This document shows positions 22,218-34,037 of a stretch of 64,000 nucleotides of DNA, piece by piece. The notes below the pieces were generated by a model. It saw only the letters and a list, made by a program, of their open reading frames with translations, ran no database searches and was not told the origin of the DNA. The position numbers were made by a program, and so were the translations under genes. Each line of letters starts with the position of its first letter. Positions within the stretch are counted from its first letter, which is position 1. The DNA comes from Myxocyprinus asiaticus (taxonomy: Eukaryota > Chordata > Actinopteri > Cypriniformes > Catostomidae), in assembly GCF_019703515.2 (NCBI RefSeq), contig NC_059374.1:16561095-16625094 (forward strand). Direction: 5' to 3'.

Positions 22218-22560
22218 CAGTACTGTGCAAAAGTCTGTACATGAGTCTGTACAAAAGGCACATGAGATGTTTCACAAAAACATTCACTTAAGATGGTTAT
22301 TTATATCTTCAGCCTTAGTGTGTCAATAGGAAATATTATTTTAGGAAATAAATTTTAGACCCCCAAACATTACTTTTGCAAATAGAATAGAATTGAAGAA
22401 CAGGGAGCCCTGCAACAGATGGCATGACACCCACAGAGCCCCCCACTTAACATTGAGTCAGTCTGGGATCACATGAAGAGACAGAGGCAATTGAGACAGC
22501 CTAAATAGATAGAAAAACTGTGGCAATTTTCCAAGAAGCTATGAACATCCTATCTGCCAT
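22218..22560 (+). mobile_element. Third Tc1-like family, deletion derivative
   Basis: The left end CAGTACTGTGCAAAAGTC follows a TA dinucleotide. After about 200 bases the sequence passes into decayed coding DNA resembling the C-terminal part of a Tc1 transposase: the SQSGIT-type stretch around 22455, where the family has an ESVWDYMKRQ-like block, followed by a RQLRQPK-like block. N-terminal and most catalytic regions are missing. The right end was not found; it may lie near the poly(A) tract at 22567. Confidence 0.6.
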
Positions 22561-22566
22561 CAACCA

Positions 22567-22592
22567 AAAAAAAAAAAAAAAAAAAAAAAAAA
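22567..22592. repeat. Poly(A) tract
   Basis: A run of about 26 adenines. No retroposed gene or SINE body is recognisable immediately upstream, so I treat it as a simple repeat. Confidence 0.9.
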
Positions 22593-23444
22593 CCCAGGAC
22601 ACAAGCTTACGATCTGTAACTACGATCTACATTGACGTTCACTTGCCACAACTGCCACAAGCTTCCAGCTGGACGGCATAGCAGACCTCACTGAACTCTG
22701 CTTGCATCATCTTGGTCATAGGATGAAGAACACTCTCTTTAAATGGAATACATAGGCAATAAATTAATGCCAATTATAGCCTTCATCTGCCAAATAAAAA
22801 AGGACATTGCACTTCCAAAGTATTTAATTTCATTCCTTTTAAGTCTGCACGTAAGTAAAACATTTTATTCGGCACAGAGTTTGATTGACAGGTGAGTGGT
22901 TGTGCTTCGCAGCCATCCGGGCATCAGGACGGCATTTACACCTCAAATGCGATGTGATCACATGCGTTTTTGACTACCTCTATATGTGTTTTCTTTTTTA
23001 ATTATTATTTATTTTGTGATCCACTCACAAAATGTTTTGCACCCCGTTTACACCTGTATTTATCGCTGACCATTTGCGATCGGATCATCTGAAATGCATC
23101 TTAATACCAGCTGTAAACAGGGTCTAAAATTACTTCAGCCAGACCAAGCGAATGCTATAGAATGACTTCCAGTGGAAGTCACACCCACATCCATTTCTTC
23201 AATAAGACCCCCAGGATAAAATTGGATAGCCAAAGGGAAACTGGCTCCCCCAGCAAAGCCTGGTTTCTCACGAGATTATTTTTTATGGAGTTTTGAGTTC
23301 CTTGAATCAGTCGCCTTTGGCTTGCTCACTGGGGGCCTAAAGTCATACTAAAGCATGATTTTCAATCATGTTTTCATTTGAACTGCTCAGTGTGGATTTT
23401 TGAGACATTACAGCATAATTTTCTGTAAAGCTGCTTTGAAACAA
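22593..23444. other. Intergenic DNA with a weak inverted repeat
   Basis: No gene. The segment 22926-23126 has GCATTTACACCT near its left edge and GCTGTAAACAGGGTC near its right, with TGATC/GATCA words between, recalling short MITEs, but the arms match poorly. Confidence 0.4.
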
Positions 23445-24403
23445 TGGGCCTCATTCTTTAAACTTTCGTAAATATGTGAGTAAATTCGGAGTAATTTGTG
23501 TGTAAAATGGACCTTCCTGAAAATTTTCCGCTGGATTCACAAACACTTCGTACTCCCCAGATTTATTAGTAAAAGTGTTTATGTTAGTGAATGCCAACTC
23601 TCCACCACCTCACTGATAAATGCTGTTAACAACTATGCAGAACAGTAATTAAATAGTTTTTATGAATGAAGTGTATTCACATCGTAAAATTTTGATTTAG
23701 CAAACATACTAGCGTCTCAAAGAAAGTGAGGACTTACTGTCATTGCATGTTTTTGCTGTCACATGATGCTCTTTTCTAAATTAAACAGTTCAAGAAGTCA
23801 ATAAATATGGTTTGACAAATGAGTGTAAAAATGTTCAGTACTGTACATGCCGGAAGGAGGATGTCCACCACCATTAACCTTCTCTGGATCAGTTTGCAGG
23901 GCATCGCCAGCATCATTTGTGATTTCTCGGGTAAATCATGATGGTAACAATGATACACTTGCAACTGGATGAATCTTCAGAGAATTGAACAGAATCCTTG
24001 AAGAAGATCTTTGACTGAAACACTGTAAGATATTACAGATTTGCAAGCTATCCGACAATGTGTGGGCTTTTTCTTTTTTCCCCCATGGTATTGTGTACGC
24101 ACCTGCCCGCGAAGTGTTTATGTATAGATTTAACAGTTGTAAAAAAAAATTGAAGTAAAAATAAAAAATAAGTCTGTAAAGAATGTTTCTAAATAAGTAA
24201 TGATATGTTTTAAAAAGAAAACAAGCCTTTTTTTTTTCTTTTTGTTTCTTTTTTTTTTTTTTTTTACTAATTTATGTTATTTTTTAAGGTTAATTTCACT
24301 TATTTAAATATTAGTTTTTTTTTCCATTACTTATTTAATTTCACTTCTATCAAAATGTAGTCATGACAGTTTGCCTGAAAGAACACAAGTTCAGATGTCT
24401 TTC

Positions 24404-24892
24404 TGTCACGTCTAGATGTGTTTTTGTTCATGTTTTGTGTTCATGTCTTTTATTTTCAAGTTTATTTCCTGTTCCTGTCATGTCATGTGATTTCCTGTTC
24501 CCTCATGTGATCTTGTCATGTGTTTCCCCTGTTCATGTGTCTTGTTTTCATTGGTTTTTTGTTTGATTACTTTGTTATTAGTCTTGTCTTTTCATTGGTT
24601 ATAGTTCATTTAGTCTTGTTATCTTGTTTATAGTTTAGTCTTGTGATTGGTTGTCTTGTTTACTTGTTCACCATGTCCTTGTATTTAAGCCCTCATGTTT
24701 GCCATTGTCTGATGTCAGGTATTGTGTTAGTAATGTTGTTTAATTCAAGCCAAGCCAAGTTTAGTTTATATTTATGTTAAGTCAAGTTTATGTTCATTGT
24801 TCATATTTATGTTTTAGTTCACGTTTATAATTAGGGTTATATATCACTTCTCCATCGTCTACGTCATTGCCAGTGCCAGCAGCAACATTACA
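24404..24892 (+). mobile_element. Solo LTR
   Basis: The 489-bp segment begins TGTCACGTC and ends ACATTACA (TG...CA), flanked by a perfect 5-bp duplication CTTTC (24399-24403 and 24893-24897). TATTTAAG at about 24675 could be the TATA box, which would make the + strand the sense strand. No internal retrotransposon sequence is present, so it is most likely the product of LTR-LTR recombination. The family (Gypsy-like or retroviral) cannot be decided from the LTR alone. Confidence 0.8.
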
Positions 24893-25237
24893 CTTTCGCA
24901 CAATTTACACGTGGTCGGGGGCAGATATAAATTTTGTTTGTACCAACTAACATTTTGAAAATACGAATACTTTCATGAATCCGAGAATTTACATTATAAT
25001 GGCTTTATTAGAGATTTACAAAGAAAGTAGTTCTGCTCGTGTTTCATAACACTACACAGTGTGTAGTGAAAAGTGCTATAAACGGTTTTCCTGAGCAACT
25101 ACTGGACGGCACCATGATGATTATAACTGCCTGTTTTCTGTTTCTGGTCTCAAGACACAATGTAAAACTAACCGAAACGAGCTATCCAGATGGAGAACAA
25201 CAACCATTTAAGTGTTATTTGGAGTAAAAATTAATTT

Positions 25238-25282
25238 CTTGCTCAATTTGTGCAGTTGTTGGCTGTCATAACAACTCAAAGT
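25238..25282 (+). pseudogene. Possible THAP N-terminus in old repeat
   Basis: The 14-residue stretch CSICAVVGCHNNSK has the Cys-x4-Cys and NNSK features of THAP domain starts. A stop codon follows at once, and downstream frames give no clear Trp or C-x2-HF motif. Weak evidence; it could be chance. Confidence 0.3.
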
Positions 25283-26060
25283 AGTTAATGATATCACATT
25301 GGACCATCACTTCATGTCATCTACGCTACTGCAAATGTAATACTTTACCCGCTAAGAATAAATGCTGATGCAGTTAAAAACACTGGAGACCGGAAATTGG
25401 AAACAGGCGAACCTTCAGGAAAAAGTTGGATACAAATAAAAATTACTAGGCTTGACTTGCTTATGCATTAAAGTTTACTTGCTTGATAAATGTATACTTT
25501 TTCCTAACTTGAGGAAAATATATATATTTTTTTTTTTGTAAAGGCAGTGAATGGTTGTGGTATGAACTCTGTAAACCGTCTGTGCGTAAATGCATATTCT
25601 ATTAATGCATTGTGATATTTCTTAGTGAAGTCAGCATACCAAGAATAGAACTGGCTGTCCTTGGTGTTGAGGTGAACTTCTGCAGAACTTAAGTTTTTCA
25701 TGCAGTACAGCACACCTAAACACTGCCAGCAGCTTGTTAAAGGTAGCAATAAAAAAAATGACAGATACAAACAGAAACCTATTCCAATACCTTTTGAAGA
25801 AAACACAAAAAGCAACTCTTGCTGTCAATGAGAGCAGCAGAGCCTGAGTAAAAAAGAATTTCATGTGTGTCTCTGACTGTCTGCCTTTCACTATATGTGA
25901 AATTGCAGAGTGTGAAAATGTAGAATTAATATTGATAATTAAATTAGGCTATATTTACACACTTACAATGGAAATAAACTAGGTCCGCTTACTGGAGTGT
26001 TCAAAGCAGAAATGTGAAGCTTGTATTTTTGTAAAAGCACATGGATTATTCAGCAAAAAC

Positions 26061-27392
26061 TAGTGCTGTCAGTCATTTAAAATATTTAATTGCAATTAAT
26101 TGCATGATTTTTTCATAGTTATTCACGATTAATCTGAGATTTTAAAAGTGTTGAAAATGAACTTTTTAATTTCATGTTAAAATGTTTTTTGTTTTTTCAT
26201 TCTTAGAAAAGAAAACATGTAACAATAATTTTTGGATTGATTAGTGTTCCAAAAAAAGCCTTCTATAGTATAAAGATAGAAATAACTAAATAGTACTAAA
26301 ATAACACCAATTCAAGTACACTAAATATTTCCCAAAGTCTAAGTGAGAGGTTGACTAAATGAAAAAACTAGTCCCCAAAGGTTGATTATTCATTATAATG
26401 GGCATTAAATCCCTTAAACCCTCAACCTCAACAATATTAATCAGCTGGCAGGATGTTCAAGTCAAGTTCAAGTAGCTTTATTTGTCTTTTAAACCATTTA
26501 CACAGTGAAATGAAACAGCGTTCTTCCAGGTCCATTGTGCTACATAAAAACAACACATAACTACATGAGACTACACAGACCTACACAGAACTACATAAAG
26601 TGCACATGTGCAAACAGCACAAAACAGTAAAATAATTAATAAAACAGGACAATAGGTACAGTAATGGCTGTGATTATCCACTTGAAATCTAGCGTTAAGT
26701 GCCGCTTTAAACTCCACATGAAAAGCGCTGAAGAGAACGGGAGAGTTCAGGATGGCATACTACTTATAGCCCACCTATACACAGTATATCTATGTATGAC
26801 AGAAAAGTAAGAGTAAAATGGTAGTTCTGTATGCCATTCCAAACACATTCAAAGTCTTGTTCTGCTATTAGCGCTGTCACTGACCACATTGTGATATTTC
26901 TTCCGAATTGTTCGTTAATCATTAGCTGAGGCTTCGAAAGATCAGCAGCAACAGGTTTAAAGTTGAAATTGTTCATACAGGGTAGAATAAGCTAGCCTAC
27001 CACAGCGATCCCTGATCAGTGCCATATACAGTGGTTAAGACTTGAAGTTATTCTGTGTTCATTATATTCCACCTTACAAAGGCTGCAAAGTACTTTATTT
27101 TTGTCACAAGTCCCATTTGTGTTTGTTTTTAAAGGGTCCTTTCTCTTGATCATTGACACAGAACAACTGTTGTGTGTGTTTGTTAGTGGTGTGTGTGTGT
27201 GTGTGTGTGTCAGTATAATACCCTTGGACACAAGGACACAAAGGTTCTGTCCTATTTCAACCAGTGTTCAGGACTCACATGGAGCTGAATTATTTTTTTT
27301 TAGTTTTGAACGTGAAAATTGGAAAATGGGTTAATTGCGTTAAACATTTGAAATTAATCGCATGCGTTAACACATTTATTTTGATAGCTCTA
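26061..27392. mobile_element. hAT-like element nested in a MITE
   Basis: The ends TAGTGCTGTCA and (reverse complement) TAGAGCTATCA form the inverted termini of a hAT-type element. The flanks GCAAAAAC (26053-26060) and GTAAAAAC (27393-27400) are an 8-bp duplication with one mismatch. Removing the element restores the MITE order seen at 59100-59170. The interior has a (GT)n tract at about 27189-27211 and a LINE-like fragment but no transposase. Confidence 0.8.
26455..26665 (-). repeat. LINE 3'-UTR-like fragment
   Basis: The stretch starting TCAAGTTCAAGTAGCTTTATTTG, followed by repeated ACTACA and ACACAG words, resembles the inverted 3' end of an L2-type LINE, whose tails end in short AACTTGA-like repeats. 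No coding part is attached. Identification rests on general resemblance. Confidence 0.4.
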
Positions 27393-27665
27393 GTAAAAAC
27401 TAATTTATTATTTGAGCTGTAAAATTGTCTGGATTGTCCTTTTTGAGGTGGGAATACATTTATAGGTGAATGAACTTCTGGTTATGCATTACCAATGTAA
27501 TTCCTACAGTATGACTGGAGTTTGTTCCATGTAAACAATACCTTTTTGGTATCCTAGCACATATCATGGAAAAGTTACTGGAATTACATGGTCATCACAC
27601 TGAAGTTGAATGATTGGATATAACATTGCACAGACAAGGTTAGTAAGTGATTAAAGCTGAAGTAT

Positions 27666-28979
27666 GTAACGTTTTTAATGTTAAAATACAGCTTAATATT
27701 CAGAGACCACTAACTAAGCCATTCATAGAATTATTTTCTCAAAAACTGTAAACACTGTGTCTGTGTAACACTATAAAAAAATCATTTGTTTGTTTTGAGC
27801 GACCAGCTTAGACCTGTTTGAACAACAGCAGACGAGGGACATGTTCGGAAAGCTGATTTGAAAACATTGTTTATTTTTGCAATTCCATGTCAAGAACATG
27901 TTTATTAATATTATGTCCTTACCTCAACCTCTTATCCAAATCTAACCAATCAGTAGAGTGTGTAAATATGATAGGAAGCTGTTGTGTGTGACAGAAGTAA
28001 TTGTCGTGTATTAGATGGAGACGATGTCCAGTGACGTCATTGACTGTAGTGAAAGTTATAAGATTTTATACGAATTAGCCAAATTTAGAAAAGTCATACA
28101 AATCTTTACGATGTCACTGTGAGAGTGTGTAAACACAAATTAATGCTACTGTAGGTGTAAGGGGGACTAGTCCACCACAGTCTTCTTTCGGGCATTTTAA
28201 AGTTGAGTTGACAATAAATGTAGTGATTTGGGGTTTTGTTGAGGGTTAAGTAAGGCTTTCGTTTTGAGAGATTCAGAGTTGTTTTAAATTGCTGCAAAAA
28301 GTCTATCGGAAAATAAGCTAAATTACCTGATTTGATATTCAGTTCCAGTTTAGCCAGACAAGCTAATATAGAGAAACATAATGCATAAAATAAATGACGG
28401 TCATTAAAAAGATAAAGTGTCTAATATCATTGCTGGTGTTCAATTTTAAACTCTTACTGATGGAGTTTCAAGTCCACCTTGAAGTGTAAAATAAATGTTT
28501 ATAACAGTTATATTATGTTTTTGGAGTTAAAACACTTCATTATGTAGAATGTTTTAGAACGGATTATTTCTTGACTAGGAAGTTTTACATATACATGTGC
28601 TAGAAATTCAATATAAGAACAAAACATACAAAGAAAATTTCAATTAAGAGATTGAGGCTTAGAGAGAGAATACATCAATGACACTCCCATTTAAAACTGT
28701 TTTACTGTGAAAATGGACTCAACTTTGAATTGCAAATGTAAAGTAGGCTATGTAAAGTGCACTTGTTTAATTTTCTGTATTTTAACCACCAAAACCTTGC
28801 TCAATTAATTCTGCAGTTGCACTGACTTGCAGGGACAGATCGCCACATCCCATGCAAGTGCCATTTACCCACAGTAATGCTGCCTTCATGTGCTATCGAT
28901 CGTAAATACGAGTTTCCCACTCGGAAGTTGCACATGAAAGACCTACCATGTTGTAATTACGACTGGGAAATACTTAAAA
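27666..28979. other. Intergenic DNA, no gene recognised
   Basis: AT-rich, with no protein similarity. A segment near 28885-28945 (CGTAAATACGAGTTTCCCAC) is CpG-bearing and looks like a fragment of a short dispersed repeat. Confidence 0.5.
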
Positions 28980-29545
28980 ATAAAAGTTTGCGGCCTTGGA
29001 GCTTATCTGTATGTGCTTGATTCCATGCTTATGAGAGCGCTGTGACTCTGGTCCCACCCTGATAGTAAAACGAAGCGTGATTGGTTGAAGATAGAACGTG
29101 CTACGATTGGTCCTAGTAATGTGGCCGTTATCTGATTGGCTTGAGTAGACGATGGGTAGAGTCCACCTATTTGTAGATTTGTGTGCACATCTTGACACTA
29201 GATTTGTTTCAAAATCGACAAATGTGTGTAGCGATCTGCAAATCCACAGGAAGCAGTCCACAAATAAATGTGCACGATTAACAAAGGAATGCTGGACAGA
29301 GTTTGGTAAAAAATATATTTGTAAATAATTTTTTATTTGCAAATCTCATTTTATTTATTTGTGAATTCACTTTATTTTTGTGAAACTCCTAACATTTATT
29401 TATAAATCAAATTTATTTTTATTTGTGAATTAATTTAATTTTTGTGAAACTCCTTACTATCATTTGTGGATCTGATTTAATTTATTTGTGAACCAACTTT
29501 TTATTTGTAAATCTCTTTCCATTTGTATGTTAATATGGAACAAAA
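28980..29545 (+). repeat. Direct repeat R1, copy 1
   Basis: This segment matches 49405-49995 in the same orientation, from AAAAGTTTGCGGCC to TGTTAATATGGAACA. The first half is a mixed sequence (TGACTCTGGTCCCACC, GATTGGTTGAAGATAG). The second half is an AT-rich array of TTTGTGAATT and TTTTTGTGAAACTCC units. Short indels separate the copies. No coding capacity is evident. Confidence 0.8.
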
Positions 29546-30655
29546 ATAACCCCATATAAATGTCTCCAAAAGTAAAAGCTATTTTTAAAGTCTGTGGCCT
29601 ACAAGTTAGTGAGTAATTGCATATTAAGAGACATTTCTGGAGAGACTGTGAGATTTTAGACAGATGTAATGAACAACTAAATAACAGAACTACATCCTAC
29701 TCCAACTCAAATGGTTATAAAACATGCAAATGCCTTTCTTGCTTTCTTCTGTCTCTCTTCCTCTATTGCCGTTTCCCTCTCTTGCATTCATGAAAAGTAT
29801 GATGGTGTTCTCTGGTTGACAGTATTTTCACGAGCTCAGCTAAGACAGCCAGTCCTCCTCTTTCTGTACTCCTAAAGATTTTAGCTCATGCCTTTGAGGG
29901 CAGGTGTTCCTGATGTTTAATAGTCAATTATCCAGTCAGTAAAGCCCACCTAATTACAGTACAAATCAGTGCTGTGCCTGGCAGTGAAGATTTGGCTCTG
30001 GGAATCTTGGTGGAAGAAAGGCATTTTGAAATGTTTAAACTGTAACAGCTAAACATTTGATAGCGTAAAGATCTCCTAGTAGTCTTTTGGAGCTAATAGC
30101 AAGCTTGTCTTCTAATACAGCAGGCTGTGGCAGATTTAGGGGTTCAGAATTCAGATGTATTCCCTAGATGCTGTCTGCGTAGCACCTTGATGACCCTGTC
30201 ATATTTGCCAGAGTGACAGAGAAAATGGGATGACTGTAAAGTGAGCATGCATTGCAGTATTACAGATAAACCAAGAGCATGTAAAAGGGAGATGGAGATG
30301 TGAACAAAAAATACAGCAATGCATTAAAAAAAAATGCACTTGTAAAAAGAGATGGGGCTTTGCACAGTTGGTCTCTACATATGTAACGGTAGCCAGCTGG
30401 TAGGCAGGGATGGGAGCGTTATTTTTTAATGTAATCCATTACAAATACTGATTACTTAGTAAAAATGTAATCAGTAAGGTAATCCAGTTACCTTATTAAG
30501 AAAGTAATTTAATCAGATTACTTTTTGATTACCTCAAAAATACATTTGCGAATTAAGTCAAGAGAAAATCAATATGTTCTCGATTACTTTTAATCATACC
30601 TTCTGAATGCAAACAAACCCTGTTTGAATAATGTTATGAGTGATGTAGATATTAT

Positions 30656-30725
<70 letters not shown>

Positions 30726-31909
30726 AAAAAAAACATGAAAAACAGGGACAGTGCCTCCTTAATAGGAAAAGAGTATATGTTCAAATGTAGATAAACTCTG
30801 CATTTTTTACCAAATCAGGTGAGTCCTCTATCTGTTACAGAAAATAGTTTATTTTCTCATCAAGCATATACAGTTAGAACAGATGCACTGAATTATGTTT
30901 TGGTTAACATTAAACAAATCTCACAGGATATACGTCAGATTCAAAACACTACAAAGTTAAATTCTGCCAAGTATTGCATTTAGCATGTAGACTAATTGGC
31001 ACTTACCATTCATTAACTTCCGACTGCAATAGGTAGATCACATGCTATCTTCATCATCATTATTATTATTATTAATGCCGCCAGCGCCTGTCATCTTGTT
31101 TTAATGAATAGATCAAAATAGATTTAAACCTTTTTAGTGTGTCTTGGTTTACTTATTCCTAATTTCTGTGAGTTTTAAAATGTTACATTTGCCAGTATTT
31201 CTCCATCACCCATACTTTTGAACTGTTCTTAACAGTACATTTATAACAAGTATCAAAATCAGTTAAATTATCGATTGCACTTTTACCCTAAGAACTTGAT
31301 AACATTTTCAATCAATTTGGTATTCATGTGTACAATCTGGATTTTTTAGCATAGAAAAAAAAGAAAAGCTGTCTGAATTATTGTTGTTATTACAATATAA
31401 AAGCATTTCAGAGAACAATTTTAGAGTTTCAGCTGAAGCTAAGATGGAAATGAGAAGTCACACTAAAATTTCGACAGTAGGCCTGTACTGGAATACTGGC
31501 CGTTCGCCGGGGGAGTGGTAGTTTCTCCGCTTCTATTCCTACTCCCGCAAAAACGATCGACAGACGGTCAGATGGCGAAACTAGGGAACACTTATGACTA
31601 ACTTGAGCTATCCTTGCTGACATGATTTTCATGTGGGTCTTACCTTTAAATGCTTCTTTAAATTATATGTCAGGTGCTTGGAAAATCACTGCATCTTCAC
31701 AACTGGAAGGTAGCCTCTAAATTGCACTGAACTCTAATGTTGTTTCCCTTTTCTCCATTGAAGAGACAAGAATGATGGAATTTCCACAAAAATTATAATA
31801 GTCCTCCAGTGGCCATTGCGATGAAACAGCGCTTTTAATGGTTTGTAAAGTATTGCATTACTCCCCAAGCCTACTGGTAGGTAGCTGTGCAGTGTGTAAT
31901 CCTCACTCC
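29546..31909. other. Intergenic DNA with dispersed-repeat fragments
   Basis: No gene found. The segment 30410-30540, rich in GTAATC and GATTACTT words, resembles a common fish dispersed repeat. A long (TA)n tract follows at 30664-30721. Confidence 0.45.
30664..30721. repeat. (TA)n microsatellite
   Basis: An uninterrupted TA tract of about 29 units, followed by an A run. Such tracts can extrude as cruciforms. Confidence 0.95.
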
Positions 31910-32085
31910 CCTGGCCTCAAGAGGCGCAATAGCAACTGACGTTAGGGGCTGTAGCCTTTTGCCTCATTAGCGAGCCCGCCTCCCATGCTGGAGACGCCGG
32001 TTTGAATCCCGCTCGAAGCAGGTCGAGCAGTACTGGTTACACATTCAATTTCATTAAAATAATTAAATAAATAATAATAAAAAAA
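31910..32085 (+). repeat. Possible tRNA-derived SINE
   Basis: GGTTTGAATCCCGC at about 31999 is close to a Pol III B box (GGTTCGANTCC), with a weak A-box candidate about 45 bases upstream. Downstream, after unrelated sequence, comes an AAATAAATAATAATAA tail. The layout fits a short SINE. The segment does not fold as a convincing tRNA, so a functional tRNA gene is unlikely. Confidence 0.4.
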
Positions 32086-32455
32086 GATTTGAAATTACTT
32101 GATTTGCTAATGAAAATCTTTAAGCAAACTTACTGACCCACATTAAATGCTTGTGTAGAACAGTTTGCTCCGAGGAACATACTGATATATTCATACATAA
32201 TTGTACATATATCAACTCAAATCACTATTCACAATAAACATATATGACATGGTTTAAAACTGTCCCACTAACTGCACCAGGAAACTGCTGAAGAAATTTC
32301 AAGGAGTATGGAAATTCTTATCATAATCTCTTTGATATTATTTTTTTTTAATTGGCAAAGCTGAGTTTGAGTCCTCGTAAACTTCTGTGACATTAAATTT
32401 GTCCTAGCTGAACATAACGATTTGTAGCACAATGACCTCATTATATCAGGCATGT

Positions 32456-32499
32456 ATGATCTTAGGCCAGTCTGAATCAGCTTTTATTTGTGTAGCTTG
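32456..32499 (+). repeat. 44-bp inverted repeat, left arm
   Basis: The sequence from ATGATCTTAGGCC to TGTGTAGCTTG is repeated in reverse complement at 35198-35241 with a single mismatch. Flanks on either side show no further similarity. The arms bracket a MITE and a SINE. Confidence 0.9.
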
Positions 32500-32558
32500 A
32501 ATAACAAATTAGCATGTATTATTCATGATAGTAACCTATAAACCAGCCTGACTTCATT

Positions 32559-33063
32559 AGGTATGTCCCAAACTGCATACTTCTGCACTATTCTACGGAA
32601 TTTCGAAATGTAAGAAGTGAGAGTAGTATGTTAACACAGAAACTGCAACAAAAAGTATATTGTAAGTACCCGGATGATGCACTTCTTCAGCTGTCAAAAC
32701 AGAATGTGAAATGTTGGACCCTTCATGCACTCAGCGCTCGCGGCTTGCCATATGTAGCAAAAAGGGTGGAGTTACCTTGCTGCATTGCCGGTCTGACAAA
32801 ACAGTTGTAAAGAATGAAGCACATAATGAAACTTCACTGAAGACAGCACCTTACAAATGAGAGTTAAATGCTTTACCATCACCCCCCGCTGTGTGTATAT
32901 GTACACTGCTTGAGACACAAGTGTTGATTTGAGGTTGACTAATGCGCTAAAGCTAGCGGCAACACTTCGCATATGTTTCAAACCTCACTTCCATCGGCTG
33001 TTAAACGGCGAAAGCTTCCGTGTAGTAAAAAAATTTAAGCGTTCCATTTGGGACGATACTATA
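32559..33063. mobile_element. MITE-like element with GTCCCAAA ends
   Basis: The left part TAGGTATGTCCCAAACTGCATAC and the right part (reverse complement) GTATCGTCCCAAATGG form imperfect inverted ends. The interior is AT-rich without coding motifs. Target duplication is not clear, so the superfamily is undetermined. Confidence 0.5.
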
Positions 33064-33579
33064 CTTTGAAAATTCATACTCTACATAACTGAGTGCATAG
33101 TGTATATTGCATCATTATTATTATTAATAGCTATACGTCGAAACATTTAAACACAACAGGCAGATTAATGTACAGTGACAATCATTGTAGTTACAATATA
33201 CTCATATATATATTTGGAGCCATTAATCCCACCCATACCCCTACACCTAAACCTAACCGTAACCATTTCCTATACCAATATAAAAAATCAAAACAGGCTA
33301 AAAATGGCAAAAAGAGGTACAAATTTATTACAAATGGCAACGTGTTGCATTCAAAGTGCTCTGATGGCAGTGCGCTTTGTGTGAGGTTGAAAGTGTAATT
33401 TCAGTTTTTGATCAGTGAAAACCTTTTGATCCACTCTGTGAATGCAGTCACATCTTTTTCTGAAAAATAATACATTACCCAAAATGCCGCAATCGTTCAC
33501 AAGACATGCAAGAGCCAATGAGCATTTGACATCACTGACATAAAACCTGTCGTAACGCTTTTTGAGGCAGCAATTTTTG

Positions 33580-34028
33580 TATCTTTTTTTTTTCTCCCCG
33601 ATTTGTAATGCCCAATTCCCAATGCACTCTAAGTCCTTGTGGTGGTGTAGTGGCTCGCCTCAATCCGGGTGGCAGAGGACAAATCTCAGTTGCCTCCATG
33701 TCTGAGACATCAATCCGTGCATCTTATCACGTGGCTTGTTGAACGCGTTACCGCGGAGACCTAGCGCATGTGGAGGCTTCACGCATGTGGCATTTCTCTG
33801 CGGCAACCACACTCAACTCACACAACTCGCCACACGACCCACTGAGAGCAAGAACGACATTATAGCGACCACGAGGAGGTTAACCCAATGTGACTCTATC
33901 CACCCTAGCAACCAGGCCAATTGGTTGCTTAGGAAGCCTGACTGGAGTCACTCAGCACGTCCTGGATTCGAACTTGCGACTCCAGGTGTGGTAGTCAGCT
34001 TCTTTGCTTGCTGAGCTACCCTGGCCCC
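33580..34028 (-). mobile_element. tRNA-derived SINE, copy 1
   Basis: Read on the minus strand, the head at 34028 has an A-box-like TAGCTCAGC and a B box GTTCGAATCC (33964-33973), the Pol III promoter of a tRNA-derived SINE. A body of about 300 bases follows and a T-rich (on +) end lies near 33582. The 9-bp duplication CAATTTTTG flanks it (33571-33579 and 34029-34037), proving retroposition. A second copy with the same structure is at 46823-47271. The 92-residue ORF here is spurious. Confidence 0.85.
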
Positions 34029-34037
34029 CAATTTTTG

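Larger units (their letters stand above)
23445..25300 (+). repeat. Old interspersed repeat, copy 1 (interrupted by a solo LTR)
   Basis: Several blocks match the minus strand of 57150-58330 in the same order: the TCTCAAAGAAAG block (23717), GATTTGCAAGCTAT (24038), GTATTGTGTACGCACCTGCCC (24090), TTTGCCTGAAAGAAC (24370) and GCACAATTTACA (24898). The last two are separated here by the solo LTR. An ORF-like piece at about 25238 (CSICAVVGCHNNSK) resembles the start of a THAP domain, so this could be an old DNA transposon. Its ends are not clear. Confidence 0.6.
25950..27665. repeat. MITE copy split by a hAT element
   Basis: The parts 25950-26060 and 27393-27665 match consecutive interior blocks of the complete MITE at 58921-59520 (AGCAGAAATGTGAAGCTT at about 26007; TTATTTGAGCTG at about 27408; TGGATATAACATTGCACAGA at about 27615). 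The hAT element 26061-27392 lies between them. The outer ends of this copy are not preserved. Confidence 0.7.

Noticed and set aside
31945..32040. Possible tRNA gene
   Set aside because: Has a B-box-like word, but stems do not pair into a convincing cloverleaf and an A-rich tail follows; kept only as a SINE candidate.
33736..34014. 92-residue ORF
   Set aside because: Lies entirely within the SINE, whose Pol III boxes and duplication explain the sequence.
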